Positions 24,011 through 36,900 of a stretch of DNA of 64,000 bases are shown here, piece by piece (within the stretch, counting starts at the first letter, position 1; each line of letters opens with the position of its first letter). This DNA comes from Ornithodoros turicata (taxonomy: Eukaryota > Arthropoda > Arachnida > Ixodida > Argasidae), in contig NW_026999295.1 of the NCBI RefSeq assembly GCF_037126465.1, positions 1,240,001 through 1,304,000 on the forward strand, in the 5' to 3' direction. The notes beneath the pieces are model-generated. The model was not told the origin of the DNA, searched no databases, and saw only the letters and a list, made by a program, of their open reading frames with translations. The position numbers were made by a program, and so were the translations under genes.

Positions 24011-24177
24011 GAAGAACTGTGTGCGCATCCCTTCTATAGAGTTGAAGAAAGAAGAGCTCTTGTTCGTATGTGTTCAGCAAGAAGAAACGTTTTTGTCCTC
24101 GCAAATTCCTGTCTGTCAGTTACTGATGCCACCTTACCAAAGCTGGTATTTTAGAGTGTGTGTTCCTTCTTCATTTC

Positions 24178-24540
24178 ATGTGGATGTGTCACTCGATGTG
24201 TTTCCATTTGTTACTGTACCATACCAACTACCCTGCTTCAGCACTTCAAGCTATTGGAAAGTAATTTCAAAAAGCAGTTCTCCTTGTGAACTAATAAGGA
24301 CTTCTCATGCCATTCGCAAATTCAAACACCTCAGGGAAAAGAGGTGCTGACGCCAGCAATCGAACCTGGTTCTTCTGATCTGTTCAATTCTTGGTCTCGG
24401 CACCTCTTTTCCCTCAGTTGTTTGAATTTAACAATGGTATAAGAAAGCTTTATTAGTTCACAAGATGAACTGCTTTTTGAAATTACTGTCCAATAGCTTG
24501 AAGTGCTGAAGCAGGGCAGTTGGTATGTCATAGTAACAAA
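24178..24540. mobile_element. Hairpin element with tRNA-like loop
   Basis: Arms 24210-24348 and 24399-24538 are inverted copies (~140 bp, imperfect), starting GTTACTGTACCATACCAACT on the left. The ~50-base loop read on the minus strand contains CCAGGTTCGATTGCTGG, a B-box-like T arm, and the loop-proximal GGTGCCG/CAGCACC segments could form an acceptor-like stem. It is a second, unrelated-sequence example of an inverted-repeat element enclosing tRNA-like sequence. Confidence 0.6.
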
Positions 24541-24561
24541 CATAAATGCAGCAGGTGTCAC

Positions 24562-24650
24562 ATTCACATTTGATTTGATTTGATTTGGATTTTAGTGGTG
24601 CACTAGTTACTAAGGCCATAATGTGCCAAATACTACTGGAAGTTTTACCT
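24562..24650 (+). repeat. Retroelement-like repeat tail
   Basis: A (GATTT)n-like run (24572-24592) is followed by TAGTGGTGCACTAGTTACTA and GGCCATAATGTGCC. Related text occurs at 3296-3370. No coding part is attached. Confidence 0.5.
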
Positions 24651-25261
24651 AGGTAAAATTAGCGTCAATGAAAACATGGCTAGGAAGCAAGCAAGCTGGT
24701 GAAGATGATGCATAATGTAATACCCCGAGACTAGGGAACACGAAGGGACAGACACAACACGAACAACACGACTTAGTGTGTTCACAAAAATTAAGATAAA
24801 TGCTGGATTAGTAATTAAAATCACAGAAAGGCATTTAATTTCTGGGCGTGTGAGGCTTACGTGTCTGTGTTGTCTCTAATTATGGTCTGCCTCGGCCAAT
24901 TCTCGTGTGAGAGGTTTGGTTTTACGGACACTACAGATTTGATTCAAGTGGGACTGTTGTTTCTGCACACTGTTACATGTTCTTTCTTTCTTCCTTTATT
25001 AGCAATAGAAAACAAAAGAAAACATGCAAGAAATGGGATTGTAGGGTAAACCTGCGACACTGTCCTAGACACAAAAAATAATATAAATAATAATAATAAA
25101 ATAGTGTCACTGTCTTGTGAGGATACAGCAGAGTAGCAACAAACACACTTTCAAACTACAAACATAAATCTGATGCCAAAAATTAACAACACACAAAATG
25201 TAACAAAAAGCACACTTACAAACAGGAAACAAATTTTGACAATGTCAAAAATTATTTATTG
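24651..25261. other. AT-rich, likely 3' UTR of LINE B
   Basis: Lies downstream of the minus-strand LINE coding end at 25285. No other feature seen. Confidence 0.4.
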
Positions 25262-26834
25262 CCGTTAGCAGTAGAAAAGAACACTTAAGCTTCCCGTTTA
25301 AATTTACGAATGGAAGAAGTCTGATGTGCAACCAAATACAAAATGTTCCAGACCTTGACACCAAAAAATGCAACAGTAAACTGCCTAAAATTGGTTCTGG
25401 AAATTGGAAGCTTCAGAGTAAGGTTATCAGTACGCAGTGAGTATGGTGATGAATAAAGTTGTAAGGAGATCATTGATGAATTGCAGATCCTGCTTATGAA
25501 TTTATAGACAAGTCTGGCACGTTTTACCTTTAGTAAGTCAGACACTACTTACAGACAAAAAGGAAAGGTGAGACTAACAGAAGCGTGAGGATGTAACGAT
25601 AGCACAATCCTACGTGCCCTTTTTTGCGCAATATATCATCTGTTCAAATGGGATGCGTATCTGAGTCAGTAAATGCATAATTTATGTGGCTCTGGATCAA
25701 TGCCTAATATATCAGAAGATGGACTCTGGTAGGTAAAATAGATTTGACTTTTGCAAGTGAAAGAAGACAGGGAACAATCATGGTTTAAACATCCAGAATA
25801 TGTGGCTTCCATCAAAGTGCTAAGCAGTAAAACATCCAGAAACTTTGCAGACGAGAATCTATTTATCTCATCGTCCCCAAAATGAAGTTTATATTGAGTA
25901 TTTGCGATTGCTTCCTGTTAAGGATGAAATATGATGTAGCTAGATATACTAGGCATTTTCAATATTTCTGTTTGGAGATAACCATGTTGAATACCTCAGA
26001 AGAACTGCGTTAGCTTTGGAAAACAATGAGCGTGTATCATTAGCCTCGACAAGGATGTTTGTGCATTCCGCATATAATATACATTTAACTCGTAAATAGT
26101 CCAGTACGTCGTTTACATATACTAGGAAGAGAAATGGGACGAAAACTGACCCCTGTGGAATGCCACTGTTTATTGGCAACATGTGTGACTATGCTTCACA
26201 GATCTGTACATACTGATATCTGCTGTTAAGGTAGCTCTGGGGGACGCCACATACACCATACCTGGGGAGCTTCCTTCTGTAGTATGCTGTGATCAAACAG
26301 ATGAAATGCTTTTTTAAGTCAGTAAATATTCCCATAGTCAGCAGCTTCTGATCAATGTTTTGTGTTATGTCTTCTGTTGCATTCACAAAGGCCAACTCTA
26401 TTTACTTTACGTTACAGAAACCAAACTGAAAAGCTGTCAATAACTTGTGACAATCAAAGAAATGCTGCAAGCGCTTTAAGATTAGCATTTCCACAATCTT
26501 GCTTAGGACTAGAAGAATAGCTATAGGGCTGTAGTTCTGAACTCCTTGTTTAGCACCTTTATGTATATAGGTATGACCCTTGCTCTTTTTAACTCTGAGG
26601 CATACACCCTAGCCTCAAACATTTTGTTGACAAGGTTGCCATGGGTTGTGAGAGGAGGCTAAAGGAACCGCCTGACAAATTCAGTTGAGATCCGATCGTA
26701 GTGGACCGAACGTGTTTTTTGAGTCCGTTAATTAGCTGCTTTCGTGGGGATCTGTAGGAGCAAGAAAAAAGTGTTAGGTATGTTCCAGTTTGATCATAGG
26801 GATTCGGCTCCGAAAGGCAACTATAGTGGTTCAA
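25262..26834 (-). pseudogene. LINE B: CR1/L2-like non-LTR element, 5'-truncated
   Basis: Minus-strand frames in order. 26189-26395 covers part of the RT (AFVNATEDITQNIDQKLLTM..., FTDLKK, RYGVCGVPQSYLNSRYQY). 25949-26182 has GIPQGS followed by LYAECTNI, where the YADD box should be. 25285-25545 is the C-terminal region (YKFISRICNSSM, PYSLRTDNLTL, FGVKVWNIL). Replacement of the catalytic Asp pair by Glu-Cys and multiple frame changes mark it as dead. A frame at 26589-26834 probably belongs to the upstream part. Confidence 0.85.
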
Positions 26835-27477
26835 ATCTGTTATTTCTAAACAGTTTGGTACATGAACGAGCTCAATAACATGAACTCAGTGCCTCTATTG
26901 GAATGATCCACATTATGTCTACTGCACTACATTTGTTTATTATATTTAATTTTGTGTGGTGGACTGAGGCAGGGGATTGCAATGCTCATGACAGATTTTT
27001 GGAATTGTTTATGGTGGGCACCCTAGTGCGGAGAATGGGCAATGTGCACAAGTAAATCAGGCGTTCTCCTCCTACCACGTATGCTATCATTACTTCCTCT
27101 GAGAAGTTGAGAACAGGCACTGTACCATTATCTGACACTTTGCATATATTTTAACAGTAAGTGAAAGACGTGCACCCTGCTTTCATAGCAAATAACAAGT
27201 ATAACTACAATCCTTTAAACTTGCGCTAGCTTTACTACAACATGTAACTTTCATCTTGCGAAGTAATTGCTCCTGAGTGTATTAAATGATGATGCCCTGC
27301 TCATGAAATTACATATGTCAGTCAGACTAAGTAATCGCTTACAATGACATTGGCCAGTACCACTTTGTTTAAAACCTGATGATGTATATGCTCTTTTCTA
27401 ACACTGTGAATGTTTCTGAGTAGCCACAAAGAGTGTGCTCTTCAGATTGCAGTTGTCGGTCTCACTGGAGCATATGT
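26835..27477. other. No gene recognised
   Basis: AT-rich, no repeat or coding signal identified. Confidence 0.5.
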
Positions 27478-28030
27478 TACCGGCAAAGTATTCTGTTGAA
27501 TACCAAGACCTTTTTTGCAAAGTATGAAGTCTGCTTCCTGGTAAATGTCTTTCACACTCTGCCTAGGCATTCTGTACATTGCCAAAGCCGCTTCGGGCAA
27601 AGTGTGAAAAATGTTTCTTCTCGACAGTAAACACTTGTTGACGAATGAAATCTCTAATTTTTGTTATTTTTGGTGTGTATTGTTTGCAAAAACATGCGAC
27701 CAGAGTGGGTCCGCCCATAGACTGTTCATCCGTCGTGACTTGGTTAGTTTTGAGTACCCTTTAGCATCAACACAGGGCCAGAGTGGGTACAAGTACACTG
27801 TTCATCTGTCGTTACTGGCTTAGGTAGTTTTGTTTATATTTTGCATGATGAAAACAAAACATTTTCGCACTTTGCCTGCCACAGCGTACACGTTCTGTAC
27901 ATATTCTATAGAATGCCTAGACACTGTATGAAATGAATTTCATTTCACACTTTGCCGACTGATTTCGAATAGTTTATAAAATGGCTGGGGGGACATTCTA
28001 TAGAATGCCAGATTTAACACTTTGCCGGTA
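27478..28030. mobile_element. Motif-array MITE, TIR CCGGCAAAGT
   Basis: Bounded by TACCGGCAAAGT and ACTTTGCCGGTA, consistent with a TA duplication. The interior is built from variants of two motifs, CATTCTATAGAATGCC (palindromic, near 27905 and 28000) and CACTTTGCC / GGCAAAGTGTGAAA (27545, 27595, 27870, 27950, 28018). No transposase. Confidence 0.8.
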
Positions 28031-29216
28031 ATATACGTATTATCATGAAGAAGTGTCTGCTTTGTGCAACAATTAATCAATTCAACACATTGATTCTATT
28101 ACCTTGCATCCCACATAGGTGCCCTTTAAATTTCTTGAGTATTTTGTAGTAAACCTGTCTCTCCCTTCACTGCTCCTGTCTGCTATTTCTACTGCTATTA
28201 AACTTTATACATGTTTTGCCTGTGTGTATGGTTAAACCTTTGCATTTTTCCATGTTCATTTTTTGTATTTTTGCTGTCCTCCTACTGTTGCACATGCATG
28301 TGGCACAATTCTCAAATTCTCGCTTCTTCAGCAAATTTTACTACATGTCATACTGTTGAGCACAAAACAAGTGAGATGTTTCATAGAACAAATCGATCGC
28401 GTCACCTGATGTAATGCAGACATAGTGCAGAAATACTTGCGATTAAAACTGCACCACAGTGCTCAGTCCCTTGAATTGCATCTGCTTTTTCCAAACAACA
28501 AATGGACCACCTACGTTTAATGTTTTAACATAGCAACTTGTTGCAAGCGCCCACGTCTTGGCACTCGACAACCATGCTTTTGAACGCCTCTGCAAAGTGT
28601 AAAATGCCTTAGACTTGGGAGTGCTCAAAAAGAAAACAAACAGATGTTGGGGACCACCTGAACTCTTTGCAGGGAATAGCTTATTATCATTAATTCCATG
28701 CCATTGTGTTTGCGTGTCAGAATGTCTATAGTTTGTGTAGCTAAGCAGACCAAGCTTTAGCGAAGTAAGAATCTATCCCCAGGCATCGCTGCTTCTCTAA
28801 ATACAGGTATCAGTCATCAGATGACAACGGAGGCGCACCGGCCGCCGCCCGAGAGAGAGAGAGAGAACCACGAGACACGAACGAAAGCTAATTTCATCCT
28901 ATATCTAGTCTGTAACGTACCAAATAAAATTCAGTTATCCCGTTACGAATTCACTGTGACTATACGGTGCTCACAACTGACACCACACTACATCAAACTG
29001 TGCACAAATCCGATCATGAGTCTAAACAAGTGAACGGCATGTGTCTCTTGCTTCTTGAAAATAATGATTCAAAATAAAGACCGCGGCGTGATAATCCGAT
29101 TCTCTCCTCAACCGTCACCAGCGCAGGCAGCATAACATGAAACTCCACGTAACATCGGCATTTTCAGAAGCGCTGTTACACACTTCGGGTTTACGCAGCA
29201 GCACAGGTACACAATA
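28031..29216. other. No gene recognised; short (GA)n at 28850-28865
   Basis: Short frames without domains. Confidence 0.45.
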
Positions 29217-29382
29217 GCGAGTTTTAGTACATCGTACGCAAAGGCGATAGCGTACGTTACAGATAGCGTTAGTGGTTCTGCGCACTGCGCGAAGCTCTAT
29301 TTCTGTTATGGGCGTGCGCAGAACCATCAACGCTATCCCTTACGTACGCAAAGGCGATATCGTACGAATTACCAAAACTCGC
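29217..29382. mobile_element. MITE with TA duplication, TIR GCGAGTTTT
   Basis: Starts GCGAGTTTTAGTACATCGTA and ends with the inverse ...CCAAAACTCGC. TA lies at both junctions (29215-29216, 29383-29384). Inverted internal blocks CGTACGCAAAGGCGATA make a long hairpin. A partial match GAGTTTTAGTACATCG sits at 23573. Fits a Tc1/mariner-type non-autonomous element. Confidence 0.8.
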
Positions 29383-29861
29383 TAATATCACACGATACCC
29401 GAATCCGATCGGGCACAGCGATGCCTTCCTTGCTCCTTCCTTCAATGGTGATTTATGATGAGATTCACCAATAACAGAACAAGTAAACACCTAAACATTT
29501 GGCAATGTGACCCACGGCTTTATCGACACACACACACAAATAACAGCGTATCAGCTTTCTTGCATGATGACAAGTACACTAAAGATAACACCGTGTCCGT
29601 GCAGTTGTTTCATGGTACGAAGCATATTTTGGACCGAAAACCAGAAAGAAAAAATGCAGCTAAAGTGCCACGTCTGATCAGTCAACACAAAACTCACAAG
29701 ACATTTGGAACTATTTTCTGCCGCGGGTGTGGCGCTGTCACAAGGATCATCCGGGTTCGACCAAGCCACGACGAATGGAAGTTGAGAACTATTTTTTAGA
29801 GCGGACAACGACACCCCCGTTTCCTGCTATACCACTTGACTACAGCGACCAATCAAATCAG

Positions 29862-30058
29862 GTGGATTCTGAACAGTTCATTTTTAACCATATATTGTTA
29901 ACCGTAGATTTTTGGGAATGTATTGTTAAAAGTGGATAGTTACCCGGTTTATTTTTAATGGTGGATTCTTAAGCGTATATTCTGGGTGTTTTATTTTTAA
30001 CGGTGGATACTTACGCGGTTATTCTTGAGCGTTTATTTTTAACGGTTTCAAATAGGTT
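29862..30058. repeat. Degenerate array of TTTATTTTTAACGGTGGAT units
   Basis: Four to five imperfect copies of TTATTTTTAA(C/T)GGTGGAT followed by TTCTTAAGCG-like text at irregular spacing. No inverted termini were resolved. Confidence 0.6.
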
Positions 30059-32160
30059 ACACCCGTGTGTTTCATGAAAATTCCCTCGGTGAATAATTCG
30101 AAAGAAGCTGACATTATCAAATAATTTTATTTTTGGTTAGCCTCCGTGGGCAAAGATCTGATCACTGAGTTGCAAATTTGCATGTGCTCATTAGTTACAT
30201 AAAAATTTTAAGTTGTGAAGTTTACTTTGCACAGTTTTTATGCCTATGCATAGCAGAGGGGACATTTAGTTTTGAGCTGTTGTAGATGGGAAAACTGTGT
30301 TGCCCCTTGGTGATCTTTATTTTTTTTTTTTCGAGCAAGCAATTGTAGTTAGTTCAAAAAATTGTGTGTGGAACAGCGCAGCAATGCAGTCTTTCCTTTA
30401 GTTATTTATCACTCAGTTACGTGTCAACCCACCGGGATGCAACGCAGTGGTGTTAGAAGATAAGGAGAAGTCATGACGTTTCCTCGCCCTTCTGGGGACA
30501 GTCATTGCATAGTTGATATAGCGTGCATGGGGAGCAGGGAATGTGGAAACACTCGTCGTGGCTGTTCCCTATCATAAAGTCGAACATAAAACGAAGCGAT
30601 GGATAACTGAGAGAAAGACTGCATTGCTGTGCTGTTAAACGCAAAAAAAAAAAAAAAATTGTAAACCGAAGTACATTAACTGTTTGAAAAAATTACCAAG
30701 GGTCAACGCAGTTGTTTTTTGCTGACATGCCTCTCACTAAAGTTCCCTTTCGCTATGGTGTAGGTATGAGAAGCAGGTGATGTAAAATTCAAAACTACAA
30801 AAATGCAAAAGAAATTTTATTTAATTAACAAGCGCATGCAAAGGAGGAAGTCACTAGTCAGGGATGCTAACCGAAAAAATACTCCGCCCTTAAATCCCGC
30901 CTGTTTCAATTGAAATTTATACCTAGTTTTCCTTCGCAGCCTCTCGGCCCTAATCTCGGACCGTGACCCTTACGTCATTTTGACGTAACAATGACGTAAA
31001 AGATTAGTTTCAAAGCTGAAAAGTAATCTAGCGAAAGAGGGTCGATTACTTTGAGCGGCGATGGGTTTCGTGATGGGTCCGCATGTGCATTTCCGTTTAT
31101 TGTGTTGTATAAATTCTGTATGTGCTCGTCACAACAAAAAATTCATGTCTTTCTTCGTTTGTGTTTAATAATGAGAAAAAAGCACCACGTAACACCGTTT
31201 CTCTGCGCCGATCGCGGCATCGTATGCGTGAAAGCGGAGGGCTTTTCGAAGCGTCGTCCGAGCCGTACGTCGTACAATCAATGTTATTGCAACGTAGCGG
31301 TGTGCACACAAAAAACTCATCGATCAAAGTTCACTGTTTCTTGAGTAAAACTATCAATGCTCATTTGCGGTATCATTACCACCCCCACAGCTCACGAGCA
31401 AAAGTATATTGAAATGCGAATTATCATTTCGCATATCGAGCACACGAACACACAGAAAAATATAACGTAAAGCTCATAAATAAAGCTCAAGTTTTAAAGT
31501 ACGAACCGATTTCTCATAAACGCGTTTACGGCTCGCGCCACACTGTCCGTTCGACCCTTTCCTTTGCGATGATCCTTCGCGTTTTTATCGTTTTGTTGCC
31601 TGCCATCAGCGCCATCTCACGGGCACATACCGAATTATCAATGCAAAGTACGATCACGGTGTCACACAAACATTGTCGTCTTGCACACCTGTACGTCAAG
31701 AAAAATGACAAACAGCAAAAAAGGAAATTACGAGCGTGCTTTTCCACGCATTTTCCACGAAATTCAGTTTTACGCCGGTAGAGTTTTCTGTTTCCGACAC
31801 CTAAGAACCGAAGCAACAAGGCAGGGCAGGCAGATCATAGGTGTGGTCACTGGGTGTGGTCTTCGGATTCTCAGGAGGAAACACCGATAAGGCCGGTCGC
31901 TTTCCAAGATAACACGTGGGGCGATTGGTTGATAGAAGATGTCAACCACTTTTAATATTCACGCCTTTTTCGATTGTGCACCAATGACAGAAGAAATTTC
32001 AAGTAATCGAGGTAGATTACTTTGACCAGGATAGGACCCCTGGACAACAAGACTAGTCCGAACGTAAAATAAACAACAAGTTGTTACCTCCTGCATGTGT
32101 TCGTGTGATATTTTCTGATGAAACCGTAGCCGTAGCCCTATGTGGCAGACCCGGCAGGGC
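30059..32160. other. No gene recognised; CpG-containing block 31050-31900
   Basis: 31050-31900 has overlapping frames of 70-97 codons on both strands and more CpG than its surroundings, with TGACGTAA/TTACGTCA sites at 30972-31000. I recognise no protein. GATTACTTTGA occurs at 31045 and, in GTAGATTACTTTGACC, at 32010, suggesting a diverged element between them. Confidence 0.35.
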
Positions 32161-32164
32161 TACT

Positions 32165-32395
32165 TATTTCCAATTGGAGACCCTACTGAGTCCACCTGGA
32201 CCATTTGGTGTAACCATTTGGATTGAGTTGGTTAGCTAGTATGGACCAATTGGTAAGTCTGAGCTTGCCAGTTCTTTGTAATGGGGGACCAATTGATTTC
32301 AACTGGTTTCAGTCCAATGGGTGACAAAAACACAACTGGAATTCCAATTGATTTTAATGGGAAAATGTCCAATTATACCAATTCCTTTTTTCGAC
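32165..32395. repeat. Motif array of CCAATTGG palindromes
   Basis: About eight variants of CCAATTGG (TTCCAATTGGA, ACCATTTGG, GACCAATTG, ATTCCAATTGATTTTAATG) in 230 bp. The right end is CCAATTCCTTTTTTCGACTG. Interpreted as one of the motif-array MITEs; the left terminus is uncertain. Confidence 0.65.
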
Positions 32396-33966
32396 TGGGA
32401 TGTTAAATACGGTGTGCCGTGCGTTGAGATATTTCCTCAGGTTTCCTTTCAGATTTCCTAAATCCTCATGTGGGCAAAATTAATCCACAGACTGACCCCT
32501 GTGGCGTCGCTTATGATTATAGTTGTCTCGCGACGTAAGCCACGAATTATTATTATGACACACCATACTCAGTAATTACTCATTGTAGCTGGAAATTTCT
32601 TGTGTCTACATATGACACCTACTTATAAGTAATGTTGGTCACGATAAGTTACAAAGCAATCAAAATGGCAGCATTTTGCAGCAGATCAGATATTTCTTAC
32701 CATATCTTGCAGGTTGCAGTTGTTGTTTGACACTGACATTCATGGCGATTGATGCATGTGCATGCCTAGTGCACACAACACATTAGCTAATGGGGACACT
32801 GCTATTGAGTTTTGCAACCAGAGTTTCTGCATTTTGTGTTTGTCTATACAGCTGCCATGCTAGATCAGTTTAAAATTTTACGTGCAGGCATCCACCCTAT
32901 GCATTTGTGTGTAACATGGTACTAGTAAGGCCAACCTTTTTGGGGTTATACACCAGTACGCCTGACATTAGCAAGTAGCCCTCAAATTAGCAATAGCTCG
33001 GTGTCACCCATTATCTCTCTGGAAACTGGTGAACTAGGTGGCTCTGAAGTCATCCTATCCGCTGGAGAACTTTGAAACCCTTAGTGTAAATGCTGAAAGG
33101 GGTTGAGACAGGTCATCCTACGTTATCCCAGAAAAACGTAACTGTTCTTTGCACCAATATGAACCCACATTGAAAGTTTCGCAGCTGAAAGAGTAATAGA
33201 AACGGAAAAAAATGGGCACCGCGAATTGCTAAACTCATGCGGCTCTAGCATCACAGCGCACGCTGCTGCCAGTGAGGCAGCACATGTTAAGTAACATGCT
33301 TACAGCTGCCAATAGAGATAGAAACAACTCTGAGCACTATTAAGTCGGTGCTTAGCTCGGGAGTGTGTTCGAGGGCTTCTGTCTCCCTAAGTAAGAGACT
33401 TAGAATAATAATTTTTTTTCTTCTGTATTCTGGGGTGCAGTGCTACACGTCCATGATGTAATGAACCACATCTATGAAGGTGTCCCAACCCATTTAATTA
33501 TGATCATACAAACTGCCAAAACACCCTGCTGCCTTTTATACGCATCGACTAAATGTCCACCTCCATGGATTCTAGAACATCAAACCAAGAACACCGAGGT
33601 TTCCGCCTGATTCAACTCCATTTTCATCCCAGATTGTGTTGAATCACGTTCAGTTAAGCCTGATTACATCCAAATTTTTCAAAACAAATATAATTCGATA
33701 TACACACCAATGCTGAAAAACAGAAACCGAAAAAGTGAGGCCCTGCGTTGTCATTACTTCCTATATCATGTCCATGCGAGGTACATTGTTCTCTGTGCCC
33801 ATACATATATAGTCTTCAAGTGTACCCTTATACCCTTATGCCATTGCCTGTTTGTTATTTCAGAAGATATCAAGCAGCTATATTGCTATGGTAGGGATAC
33901 ACATGCTTTCACAAAAAACAAAACAAAAAAGAACATGAGTACTGTACAAGGTTTATTTTTATACAG
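32396..33966. other. No exon identified; may be intronic to the BEN gene
   Basis: The first recognised BEN exon opens with an acceptor, so upstream exons must exist left of 33967; I could not pick them out here. A polypyrimidine tract and CAG at 33410-33441 would be a possible acceptor. Confidence 0.4.
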
Positions 33967-36900
33967 AATGGGAGCCACCCAGCACGGATGCGTTTGACTC
34001 AATGCCAACTCCAGGTGCAGACACGGAGTCGGCAAGCACTCACACAAAAACTTGCAAAACCTCAACAGGTAAAGGATCAAGGCGGGTTGCAACACCACAG
34101 GCATCAACTCCAACAAGCAGGGCAACGCGGACTCCCATTTTATCCACTCCTGTTGCAAGTATCCAGCAGCTTGGTATGGGTTCAGTGCATTTCTGATTGT
34201 TTGTGCTTATTTTGTATGCAGTACTGTAGCTACTGTACACAGTAAATTCCCGTTAATTCAAAACCTGATATGTCAAAGTTCAGGTCAATTCAAACAAATC
34301 TGAAACGTTTGTATGGCAACCTATGTTTACAGTATGTTGAAGAACTGCTTAATTCAAACAGCACTTGCTTATTTCACATTTTTTACCTCCTTGTATGACA
34401 TTCCTGCTAGGAGCAAATTTTACAGAAATCACTCTTTCTGTGGCTAAACCAAACTATTCAGTGTTGCAATCTGCAAGCAGTTAGGCCTCCTCTGCAATCA
34501 AAGGCATAAACTAGCCTTACAACTAGTGTAAAAAAATGTTAGATGTGGTGGTGTTCGATTGGACAGTGAAAGCAACAGTATGGTGCAGACTTCAAGATGA
34601 CAAGCAGTGGATGTAAGCCAACAACATACAGCACGCATGATTGCAGTGTTTGCTACACAAATGTGCCCCTACTATATAATTTAGTCCTGTAGCGCATTGC
34701 TAAGAGAAATGTCTGGGAACGAGCGGCATGGCCAAGCGGGTTAAGGCGTCCCACTCGTTGGTTGCGGCCAAGGTTGTGCTGAAGACTGGGAGGTGGTGGG
34801 TTCATATCCTACCTCCGGCTATGGTACTTGAGGTTTTTCCCTGGGTTTTCCGGAAGACTTGGAAGACGAATGTCGGCTCCCCTTGAGGTCTGCCTAGGAC
34901 GCATACTAATCCCTCGTCCCCCACTCCTCCTTGTTGTGCTCTCTCCATCTGTACAAGTTTGTATGCATTCATATAGTTTGCGGTGCTAACACAGAATTTA
35001 AAACAAAAAGGCATGGGCCTGCTTGCACTCATAGGTTTGTGCAAGCAAGCCGTGATAATTTAAACTTTTGTTAATTTGTCAGAATGGTGGCAAGCTGATG
35101 AACATTCATGCTTGGAAAGTCTTGAGCTTGAGGAGACAGATAATGAACGTATGTGGCACAGTGGCACTGTAACTCATACAAAAGCCCTTGGTCCCCAGGA
35201 GCTGTAATTAACAAGAGTGTTCTGTATTTATATTAACCAGCGAGTACTATTCAAAGTGTTTGTTTTCATTGTACACTTGTTCATCATGTTTTATCTTTCC
35301 TCTCTTTCACAGAAAGCACCACGGAAGGCTTCGAAAATCCTGGTAAGTTGTACCTCTGGTTTATGTGTGTGCACTATCTGTTGCTATTGCACTATTGCAT
35401 CTGTGTTGCGTGAACTAACTTTTCTTTTTCTTTTACCTTTTTACAGATGAACAGATCGAAGACACTTCACCTGGCACATCATTGGCACAGCCACTTCCAC
35501 CTTTCACCTTGCTTGACAACACTCAAGTAAATGTAATTGTGCCATGTACAGTAACATTAAGAGATAGTGATGTTTCGGTAAATGTGTTCCCTGTGCAGAT
35601 CACACTTTGTACAGCTTTGGACGAAAGTTTACAGAACACGGCACTCACATATTTCATCATCGGAGCATCCCCTGAGAGGTATACGGGGTCAGGCAAAATG
35701 TTTAAAAAATGGTCCCTGGGTAACCCAGACACCTCTTTTAAATTTTGGCTGATCCTGTTTGCTAGCAGGGGGATGATCTGATGAACATACATGCATGCCG
35801 TGTTCTGTAAACTTTCGTCCCAAGCTGTACCATATGAGACAAGGAGAATTTCCTCCCTCAGCACTGCAATCTTAAGGGTGACCGATCCATTTTTTGTAAT
35901 AAACATTACTCTATTTGTTTCTGATACATGACACATAATTTCATTACTGCATTGTCATTACTGTATTGTGTGACCAGATGCTTCCGCTCAAATCACGCTG
36001 CTGTCTATGGACGCTGCCTGCGAGGCATGGGTATTAACAAGATTTGTGCAACATGTTCCATTATTACAACATCTTAATAGTCATTTTTCCAACAAAAATA
36101 AAACAAAAACATTCCTTTCTGCTGTCTATGAAGCATGACTGCTGGGCACAAATTTTTCATTGGATGAATCTGCTGAACAGAAATTTTCACTGGATGAATC
36201 ATGTTTGCGATTGTACATTCAGCTCGCCCATAGAATCTGGCTCTATCCTTTAACTATACCTGAGCCCGGCTTGTAGCTGGAGTCATATCAACTGTTGAGC
36301 TTGGACTTGCATTTTAGTGCTCTCGGGTGTGCACAGTTCATGACACAGCATTCATAGCACCCTCACCCCGGACAAATGTCTATGCACGCTCACGTACATT
36401 GTGCATTATCATCTCTGTTCTAGTTCCACCTCAAGGATGGTGTTGTAGTATCAGCAAACTTGCTTGACAGACTATATACACTAAAAGAACCGACAAAAGT
36501 CATTCGGGAAACAGCCCAGGCAATTTGGGGAGATGAGGACTTGTCTACCAGAACTTATAGTGGGAAGTTGGCCCCAAAGGACAAGAACATCAACAAAGTG
36601 GCACGAAAGGGGCTCACCCCACAAAAGGTCCGGGTATGTAGCTGTTATTGGAGTATAGAGGATTTGTACAAATATACAGGACATTATTTAAATCTGATTT
36701 GTTTCATTAAATTTGCATCACTGGTTCCCATATTAAATCAGTTGCACAACTGTATCTGTGTGACGGTTGCTTTATTTGCTTATGATTTTCGATCGTCGAT
36801 GATCGTCCCTCTTCTGTCCCTTTCTCGGGTTCCAAATTTCTTCACCATGTACCAGCTGGCCTGCACCCTTGCCCTTTTGCCATTGCTTATGATTTCTTTT

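Noticed and set aside
31051..31890. Overlapping 70-97 codon frames as a gene
   Set aside because: Open frames occur on both strands equally, as expected from CpG-richer composition; no domain or splice pattern.
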